A stretch of 64,000 nt of DNA from Synechococcus sp. GreenBA-s. GTDB taxonomy: Bacteria; Cyanobacteriota; Cyanobacteriia; PCC-6307; Cyanobiaceae. Of the stretch, positions 58,975 through 64,000 are shown piece by piece. The notes under the pieces are model-generated. The model searched no databases. It was not told the origin of the DNA and was given only the letters and a program-made list of their open reading frames with translations. Numbering within the stretch: position 1 is the stretch's first letter; each line of letters starts with the position of its first letter. A program made the translations under genes and the position numbers. The stretch covers positions 30,536 to 94,535 of the forward strand of contig NZ_JAGQBX010000004.1 in NCBI RefSeq assembly GCF_024345855.1, in the 5' to 3' direction.

Positions 58975-59955
58975 GGGAGCTCCCGCCAGGCCGTCCCCGG
59001 CCTGTGGGCCAGCCCTGGCCGCGCCCTGGGCCGCGGCGATGTTGCGGCGCCACATCCAGGGCTTGATCCGGCGCAGGGCCGAGGCCCGCAGCTTCTCGTC
59101 CCAGTCGGCGTCGCTCCAGGCCAGGGCCTGTTCGGGCCTGAGGTCCAGCCACCAGGGCCGCGGCTGCACGTCCGGGTCGGTGCTGCTGGCCAGGGGCCGC
59201 TGGTTCCAGGGGCACACGTCCTGGCAGATGTCGCAGCCGGCCACCCAGGGCCCCAGGGCCGCCGCGATCCCGGGGGGCAGCGCCGGGTCGCGGTTCTCGA
59301 TCGTGTGGAAGGCCAGGCAGCGGCGGGCATCCACCACGAAGGGCTCGGGGATGGCGCCGGTGGGGCAGGCGTCCAGGCAGGCGCTGCAGGCGCCGCAGTG
59401 GGGCGTGGCCGGGGCGTCGGCCGGCAGCTCCAGGTTGGTGAGCAGGTGGCCGAGCAGCAGCCAGGAACCGCGCTCGCGGTGGATCAGGTTGCCGTGCTTG
59501 CCGATCCAGCCCAGGCCCGCCTCCTCCGCCCAGGCCTTGTCCAGCAGGGGGGCGCTGTCCACGCAGGCCCGCCAGTGCACCCCGGGCACCTGGGCCTCCA
59601 GCCAGCGGCCCAGCTGGCGCAGGCGGCCGTCGATCACCCGGTGGTAGTCGCGCCCCCAGCCGTAGCGGGCCACCGCCAGGCTGCCCGGCGCCCGCTCGGC
59701 GGCCACGTAATAGGAGAGGCCCACGGCCACCAGGCTGCGCACCCCCGGCAGCAGCTGCTCCACCTGACGGCGGCGTGGGTCCGCCATCCACCCCATGGAG
59801 GCCTGGTGGCCCGCCGCCAGCCAGCGCTCCAGGGCGGCGCTGCGCAGGGCCAGCCGCGGGCCGCCGGGCACCGCGGCGATGCCCACCGGATCAAAGCCCA
59901 GCCGTCCCGCCTCTTGCCGGATGGCGTCCGCCAGCTGGGCAGGTTCGGTGGCCAC
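58972..59955 (-). CDS. queG: Epoxyqueuosine reductase QueG
   Basis: QueG reduces epoxyqueuosine to queuosine in tRNA anticodons, using cobalamin and two 4Fe-4S clusters. The 327-residue protein shows GFDPVGIAAVPGG, the cobalamin-side segment LVAVGLSYYV, the catalytic Asp in VDSAPLLDKAWAEEAGLGWI, GKHGNLIHRERGSWLLLGHL, and the ferredoxin-like cysteines in HCGACSACLDACPTGAI, RRCLAFHTIE and GCDICQDVCPWNQRPL. GTG 59955 is the likely start; the frame continues upstream through the divergent gene without similarity. It diverges from the HpsJ-like gene over 31 bases. Confidence 0.95.
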   Translation of the reverse strand: MATEPAQLADAIRQEAGRLGFDPVGIAAVPGGPRLALRSAALERWLAAGHQASMGWMADPRRRQVEQLLPGVRSLVAVGLSYYVAAERAPGSLAVARYGWGRDYHRVIDGRLRQLGRWLEAQVPGVHWRACVDSAPLLDKAWAEEAGLGWIGKHGNLIHRERGSWLLLGHLLTNLELPADAPATPHCGACSACLDACPTGAIPEPFVVDARRCLAFHTIENRDPALPPGIAAALGPWVAGCDICQDVCPWNQRPLASSTDPDVQPRPWWLDLRPEQALAWSDADWDEKLRASALRRIKPWMWRRNIAAAQGAARAGPQAGDGLAGAP

Positions 59956-59958
59956 CCG

Positions 59959-59964
59959 TACAGT
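59959..59964 (+). promoter_or_regulatory. Possible -10 (TACAGT) of the HpsJ-like gene
   Basis: TACAGT lies 22 bases before GTG 59987 in the 31-base divergent gap with queG, leaving a leader of about 15 bases. Confidence 0.4.
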
Positions 59965-59986
59965 TGCGCGATTGCGCCATCCTGCT

Positions 59987-60637
59987 GTGACCACCGCCCC
60001 CACCGGCCGATTCGGCACCCTGTCGCGCTGGCTGGGCTTCACCCTGGTGGTGTTGCTGGCCCTGCAGCTGCTGGCCGTGCTGGCCGTCAACGGCTGGGGC
60101 GAGGAGGCCTTCCGCCAGCTGCTGGTGGAGCGGTTGGTGACCCAGGCGCCGATGGCGCTGGTGGGTCTGCTGCTGGTGCTGTTCGGCGCCCGCCTCGACG
60201 ATCCCCACGCCGGCCGCACCGCCCTGAAGTGGGTGGTGGGAGTGATCGGCGGCGTGCTGGCCCTGGCCCTGCTGGCCGCGATCCCGGTGTCCATCAGCGG
60301 CGATAGCGCCATCAGCGTCAAGGCCGACCAGGCGCTGCAGGCCCAGAAGGGCCAGGTGGCGATGGCCCGGGCCCAGCTCAGCAACCCCCAGGTGCTGGAG
60401 CAGGTGATCGCCCAGGGCGAACAGACCGGCCAGATTCCCCCCAACGCCAGCCCGGAGGAGAAGCAGAAGGCGGCCACGGCCTTCATGGAGCGCCAGCTGG
60501 GCCAGGCCGACCAGCAGATCCAGCAGGCCGAGCGGGCCCGCGATCTGGCCACCAACCAGCGCCGCATCGGCGGCACCGGCACCGCCGTGGTGCTGGCCAT
60601 CGCCTTCACCCTGGTGGCCCTGGCGGCGCTGCTCTGA
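59987..60637 (+). CDS. HpsJ-like membrane protein of unknown function
   Basis: A 216-residue membrane protein. Two hydrophobic helices near the N-terminus (LGFTLVVLLALQLLAVLAVN and PMALVGLLLVLFGARLDD), a third (VVGVIGGVLALALLAAIPVS), then a long helical, Gln/Ala-rich periplasmic or lumenal segment (QALQAQKGQVAMARAQLSNP, ERQLGQADQQIQQAERARDL), and a last helix at the C-terminus. This layout matches cyanobacterial HpsJ-family proteins; the role is not established. GTG 59987 is the start. It is the first of four rightward genes ending with ftsY. Confidence 0.75.
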   Translation: MTTAPTGRFGTLSRWLGFTLVVLLALQLLAVLAVNGWGEEAFRQLLVERLVTQAPMALVGLLLVLFGARLDDPHAGRTALKWVVGVIGGVLALALLAAIPVSISGDSAISVKADQALQAQKGQVAMARAQLSNPQVLEQVIAQGEQTGQIPPNASPEEKQKAATAFMERQLGQADQQIQQAERARDLATNQRRIGGTGTAVVLAIAFTLVALAALL

Positions 60638-60673
60638 GGTTTGGCCTGCCGCTGGCCGGCACCGGCGGCTGGC

Positions 60674-60679
60674 TAAGTT
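60674..60679 (+). promoter_or_regulatory. Possible -10 (TAAGTT) of the DUF502 gene
   Basis: TAAGTT lies 39 bases before the proposed TTG start at 60719, in the 81-base gap after the HpsJ-like gene. TTGGCC/TTGGCA-like sequence near 60640 is a weak -35 candidate. Confidence 0.35.
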
Positions 60680-60718
60680 GCGGATTGGTATCTGCTGACC
60701 GGAGAGCCGGGCCCCCCG

Positions 60719-61468
60719 TTGGTGCAATCCAGTCCCAGACCTGACCAGCCGCTTGGCGACAGGCTCCAGCAGGACCTCAAGAACGATCTGATCGCCGGCC
60801 TGCTGGTGGTGATCCCGCTGGCCACCACCATCTGGCTGGCCACCACGGTGAGCCGCTTCGTGCTGGCGTTCCTCACCTCGGTTCCCAAGCAGTTCAACCC
60901 GTTCAACACCCTGAATCCGCTCCTGCAGGAGCTGATCAACGTGGGGGTGGGCCTGCTGGTGCCGCTGCTGGCGATCCTGTTGATCGGCCTGATGGCCCGC
61001 AACATCGTGGGCCGCTGGCTGCTGGAGTTCGGCGAGGGCACGCTGCAGCGCATCCCCCTGGCCGGCTCGGTCTACAAGACCCTCAAGCAGCTGCTGGAAA
61101 CGGTGCTGCGCGACAACTCCACCCGCTTCCGCCGGGTGGTGCTGGTGGAGTACCCGCGCGAGGGCCTGTTTGCGCTCGGCTTCGTGACGGGTGTCCTGGG
61201 CAGCTCGATCGCCGGCGGCTTCGACCAGCCCATGTTGAGCGTGTTCATCCCCACGGCGCCCAACCCCACCACCGGCTGGTACGCCGTGGTGCCTGAGACC
61301 TCGGTGCGGGACCTGGAGATCTCGGTGGAGGATGCCTTCCGCACGATCATCTCCGCCGGCATCGTCAACCCCGACGAGCGCGAAGCCCCCTCCAGCCGCA
61401 GCTTCTCCAGCCTGCTGGCCCAGCTGCGGGCGCCGGCCTATTCCTCGATCCCCCCCAACAAGGCCTGA
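60719..61468 (+). CDS. DUF502 family membrane protein
   Basis: A 249-residue protein with two membrane helices, the first in NDLIAGLLVVIPLATTIWLA and the second in VGVGLLVPLLAILLIGLMAR, followed by a soluble beta-rich domain: IPLAGSVYKTLKQLLETVLR, RVVLVEYPREGLFALGFVTG and VFIPTAPNPTTGWYAVVPET. These are DUF502 hallmarks. The function is unknown in bacteria; plant relatives act as membrane-trafficking or receptor-like proteins. The start is TTG 60719 or GTG 60722. The stop TGA shares its last base with the nusB ATG, so the genes are translationally coupled. Confidence 0.88.
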   Translation: MVQSSPRPDQPLGDRLQQDLKNDLIAGLLVVIPLATTIWLATTVSRFVLAFLTSVPKQFNPFNTLNPLLQELINVGVGLLVPLLAILLIGLMARNIVGRWLLEFGEGTLQRIPLAGSVYKTLKQLLETVLRDNSTRFRRVVLVEYPREGLFALGFVTGVLGSSIAGGFDQPMLSVFIPTAPNPTTGWYAVVPETSVRDLEISVEDAFRTIISAGIVNPDEREAPSSRSFSSLLAQLRAPAYSSIPPNKA

Positions 61469-62085
61469 TGCAGAGCCGCTCCATCGCCCGTGAACTGGCC
61501 CTGCTGCTGCTCGGCCAGATCAGCGACCGCCAGCCCGCCGCCGATACCGGCCTCGATGCCCTGCTGCAGCAGGCCCAGGCCACCCTCAGCCAGCATGTGC
61601 GCGAGGCCCTCGACCAGGCCGCGGCGGACCTGCAGGCCGCCCAGCAGCAGCTGCTCGACAGCGAGCTGCAGGCGGAGGGTGCCGAACAGCTGCCGCGGGT
61701 GCGCCAGCACCTGCAGGAGGGCCTGGCCCACGCCGAACAGGGCCTCAACCGCCTCTCGGCCAGCCTGGAGCTGCCGCGGCTGCTGATGCTCGCCGACCAG
61801 GACGAAGTGCGCCGCGGCGCCCTGGATCGGGCCCGCGCCGTGCTGCGCCAGCGCGAGGCCCTGGACGCCCGCCTCGACGCCGTGATGGAGGGCTGGCGCC
61901 TCACCCGTCTGCCCCGCATCGACCGAGACATCCTGCGCCTGGCCGCCATCGACATCGAGCAGTTCCGGACCCCGCCGGCGGTGGCCTGCAACGAGGCGGT
62001 GGAACTGGCCAACCGCTACAGCGACGAGCAGGGCCGGCGCATGATCAACGGCGTCCTGCGCCGCTTCACCAGCGCCGCCAGCTGA
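61468..62085 (+). CDS. nusB: Transcription antitermination factor NusB
   Basis: NusB binds boxA RNA with S10 to prevent premature termination in rRNA operons. The 205-residue protein is longer than the E. coli one. It starts with SRSIARELALLLLGQISDRQ and ends with the RNA-binding part RIDRDILRLAAIDIEQF, then ACNEAVELANRYSDEQGRRM and INGVLRRF. The extra length is a helical Gln/Leu-rich insert in the middle (about residues 40-110), as in other cyanobacteria. ATG 61468 overlaps the DUF502 stop by one base; ftsY follows at 8 bases. Confidence 0.93.
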   Translation: MQSRSIARELALLLLGQISDRQPAADTGLDALLQQAQATLSQHVREALDQAAADLQAAQQQLLDSELQAEGAEQLPRVRQHLQEGLAHAEQGLNRLSASLELPRLLMLADQDEVRRGALDRARAVLRQREALDARLDAVMEGWRLTRLPRIDRDILRLAAIDIEQFRTPPAVACNEAVELANRYSDEQGRRMINGVLRRFTSAAS

Positions 62086-62093
62086 GGGTCGCC

Positions 62094-63908
62094 ATGGTGT
62101 TCGACTGGTTCAAGCGCAAGCTGGCCCCCGAGAGCCCGCCGGATTCCCAGCCGGAACCAGCCGCGCAGCCGCCGGCCACTGAGCAGGCGCCCGCCGCCGC
62201 GGCCCCCGCACCTGCCGAGCCGGATGAGCGCTCCGAGCCTCCGGCCGCTCCGGCACAGGAGGCCCCCGTCCCGGCCGCCAGCGCTCCCGATGCCGCCGGC
62301 GCGAGCGCCCCGGCGGCGGAGTCCTCGCCCGGCAGCCAGGCGCCCAGTAGCCCCGGCGTCGATCAGGATGCCCTGGAGTGGGCCCGCCAGGCCTACGCCC
62401 GCCTCAAGGCCCAGCAGGAGGCCGCCCGCCAGCAGGAAGCGGCGGCGCCAGCGAGCCCACAGCCTGACCCGCCACCGGCCGCCGTGGCCGCCGCACCGCT
62501 GCCGGCTGCTGCCGCCGAGCCCGCGGTGTCCACACCGCCCGCCGCGCTCCCGAGCGAGCCGGCGCCAGCCGTCACGGCACCGGTCTCCGCCCCAGCCCCG
62601 CAGGTGTCTCCAGCCCTGGAGGCTGCTCCCACACCCGATCCCGCCGCCGCGGCAAGCCCCGCCCCTGACGGGGCCCCGGCCTCTCCTGCCCCGGTCTCCG
62701 TCCCCGCCGCTCCCACCAGCGGTCTGTCGCTGCTGGAGCTCGCCGCGGCCCAGCGCGAGCAGCGCCAGGCCGAGCTGCTGGAGCGCGCGATCGAGGCGCC
62801 CCTGCCGGCCCAGCCAGCACCCACTGCCACCGCTGCCGCTGCCACCGCTGCGGCGGCCCCCGGGGCAGCGGCAGCCGTCGAGGCCGAACCCCAGCTGGGC
62901 GCCTTCGACGCCGATTTCACCTGGTCGGCCGAGGTGCTGGCCGCCCAGGGTCGCCAGCTCGACGACATCTCCCTGGAGGAGATCGACTGGCTGGGCCGCC
63001 TGCGCCGCGGCCTGGAGAAGACCCGCCGCGGCTTCGTCACCCAGATCCTCGAGAGCCTGGGCGATGATCCCCTCACCCCCGAGATCCTCGACGACCTCGA
63101 AACCCTGCTGCTGCGCGCCGATGTCGGCGTCCAGGCCACCGACCACGTGCTGGAGGCCCTGCGCAAGCGCCTCAACGAGGAGGTGGTCGATCCGGCCGAG
63201 GGCATCCGCTTCCTCAAGCAGCAGCTGCGGGGCCTGTTGGAGGCCCCGATCCAGGCCAGCGGCAGTCCGCTGCTGGCGCCCGAGCGGGGCCGTCTGAACG
63301 TCTGGCTGCTGGTGGGCGTCAACGGCGTCGGCAAGACCACCACCCTCGGCAAGCTGGCCAACCTGGCGATCCGCAGCGGCTACAGCTGCCTGATCGCCGC
63401 GGCCGACACCTTCCGCGCCGCCGCCGTGCGCCAGGTGGAGGTATGGGGCGAGCGCAGCGGCGTGCCGGTGATCTCCAACCCCTCCGCCAATGCCGATCCG
63501 GCCGCCGTGGTGTTCGACGCCATCGGCGCCGCCAAGGCCAAGGGCACCGATCTGGTGCTGGTCGACACCGCCGGCCGCCTGCAGACCAAGCACAACCTCA
63601 TGGAGGAGCTCTCCAAGGTGCGGCGCATCGTCGACAAGCTGGCCCCCGAGGCGGCGGTGCAATCGCTTTTGGTGCTGGATGCCAGCCAGGGCCAGAACGG
63701 CCTCAAGCAGGCGATGGCCTTCGCCAAGGCGGCTGGCCTCACCGGCGTGGTGCTGACCAAGCTCGACGGCAGCGCCCGCGGCGGCGTGGCCCTGGCCGTG
63801 GCCTCCGAGGCCGACCTGCCGATCCGCTTTATCGGCGCCGGCGAAGGCATCCGCGACCTGCGCCCCTTCAACAGCTTCGAGTTCGTCGAAGCCCTGCTGG
63901 CCTCCTGA
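62094..63908 (+). CDS. ftsY: Signal recognition particle receptor FtsY
   Basis: FtsY docks SRP-ribosome complexes at the membrane. The 604-residue protein has the usual NG GTPase at the C-terminus: N domain from about residue 295 (LGRLRRGLEKTRRGFVTQIL), P-loop GVNGVGKT at 408-415, AADTFRAAAVRQVEVWGE, VLVDTAGRLQTKHNLMEEL, TKLDGSARGGVALAV and GEGIRDLRPFNSFEFVEALL. The first 290 residues are an exceptionally long Ala/Pro/Glu-rich, low-complexity acidic region beginning MVFDWFKRKLAPES, whose first residues form a membrane-binding helix. ATG 62094 is the start. It ends the nusB operon. Confidence 0.96.
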   Translation: MVFDWFKRKLAPESPPDSQPEPAAQPPATEQAPAAAAPAPAEPDERSEPPAAPAQEAPVPAASAPDAAGASAPAAESSPGSQAPSSPGVDQDALEWARQAYARLKAQQEAARQQEAAAPASPQPDPPPAAVAAAPLPAAAAEPAVSTPPAALPSEPAPAVTAPVSAPAPQVSPALEAAPTPDPAAAASPAPDGAPASPAPVSVPAAPTSGLSLLELAAAQREQRQAELLERAIEAPLPAQPAPTATAAAATAAAAPGAAAAVEAEPQLGAFDADFTWSAEVLAAQGRQLDDISLEEIDWLGRLRRGLEKTRRGFVTQILESLGDDPLTPEILDDLETLLLRADVGVQATDHVLEALRKRLNEEVVDPAEGIRFLKQQLRGLLEAPIQASGSPLLAPERGRLNVWLLVGVNGVGKTTTLGKLANLAIRSGYSCLIAAADTFRAAAVRQVEVWGERSGVPVISNPSANADPAAVVFDAIGAAKAKGTDLVLVDTAGRLQTKHNLMEELSKVRRIVDKLAPEAAVQSLLVLDASQGQNGLKQAMAFAKAAGLTGVVLTKLDGSARGGVALAVASEADLPIRFIGAGEGIRDLRPFNSFEFVEALLAS

Positions 63909-64000
63909 CCCCCGCCCGGCCCTGGGCTACCCCACGCAGGTCGTCCCCGCAGTCCAGGTCCAAGGTCCAGGCCCCCTTCCCCGCACCCCCGGCCTCCAAT
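63909..64000. other. Start of the gap downstream of ftsY
   Basis: The last 92 bases contain no gene. A GGTCCAGG-like sequence occurs twice (GTCCAGGTC and GTCCAGGCC near 63950-63970). I recall a PP2C-type phosphatase gene next in related genomes, but nothing here can confirm it. Confidence 0.4.

Overview
The window is a stretch of chromosome from a high-GC picocyanobacterium of the Synechococcus/Cyanobium lineage. The evidence is a cyanobacterial photosystem II lipoprotein (PsbQ/CyanoQ), a Tic20-like protein, sucrose-phosphate synthase, an IctB-type membrane protein, several cyanobacteria-specific small proteins, and above all the gene order dnaN - PRC-barrel protein - purL - purF - gyrA-like - TPR - queG - HpsJ-like - DUF502 - nusB - ftsY. 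As I recall it, that is the order at the start of marine Synechococcus and Prochlorococcus genomes. Almost everything is core chromosome; I see no prophage, insertion sequence, CRISPR array, rRNA or tRNA.

Layout. 1-4656: a leftward, overlapping run of a DsbA-like thiol oxidoreductase, a PAS-GGDEF-EAL protein, moaC and moeA (cut by the window edge). 4736-10323: rightward MFS transporter, polyphosphate kinase, a group 2 sigma factor and a phytol/dolichol-kinase-like membrane enzyme. 10376-12036: leftward DAHP synthase followed by a small unknown gene, with a CIRCE-type inverted repeat between them. 12284-15462: aconitase B and a small lipoprotein. 15615-16874: an unusual, AT-richer unknown gene that looks acquired. 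17019-24095: radical SAM protein, IctB-like protein, PurU, sulfiredoxin, PsbQ, an FAD oxidoreductase and PstS. 24154-30877: dnaK, aroE, Tic20-like, rpsF, argG and small cyanobacterial proteins. 31045-37842: mraY, purT, an LCP protein, sucrose-phosphate synthase and a secreted unknown. 37847-48581: uvrA, a diguanylate cyclase, recN, a UbiB-family kinase, an alpha/beta-hydrolase-associated protein and threonine synthase. 48582-49130: a gene-free stretch with several DnaA-box-like sequences, the probable replication origin. 49131-63908: the dnaN-to-ftsY block.

How it works together. The right third is the replication and biosynthesis block around oriC: sliding clamp, type II topoisomerase A subunit, two early purine enzymes, queuosine synthesis, transcription antitermination and membrane targeting. 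Purine and one-carbon metabolism recur across the window: PurU releases formate and PurT consumes it, and PurL and PurF are also present. Phosphate handling is represented by Ppk and PstS. Two c-di-GMP proteins are encoded: one carries both GGDEF and EAL, the other only GGEEF with an inhibitory-site motif.

The most interesting candidate for something undescribed is at 10376-10899. A 133-residue protein of unknown function is preceded by a near-consensus CIRCE operator (the HrcA site normally found at groESL). A 7-bp hairpin also covers part of its Shine-Dalgarno sequence and its start codon. This suggests two layers of temperature-responsive control over an uncharacterised protein.
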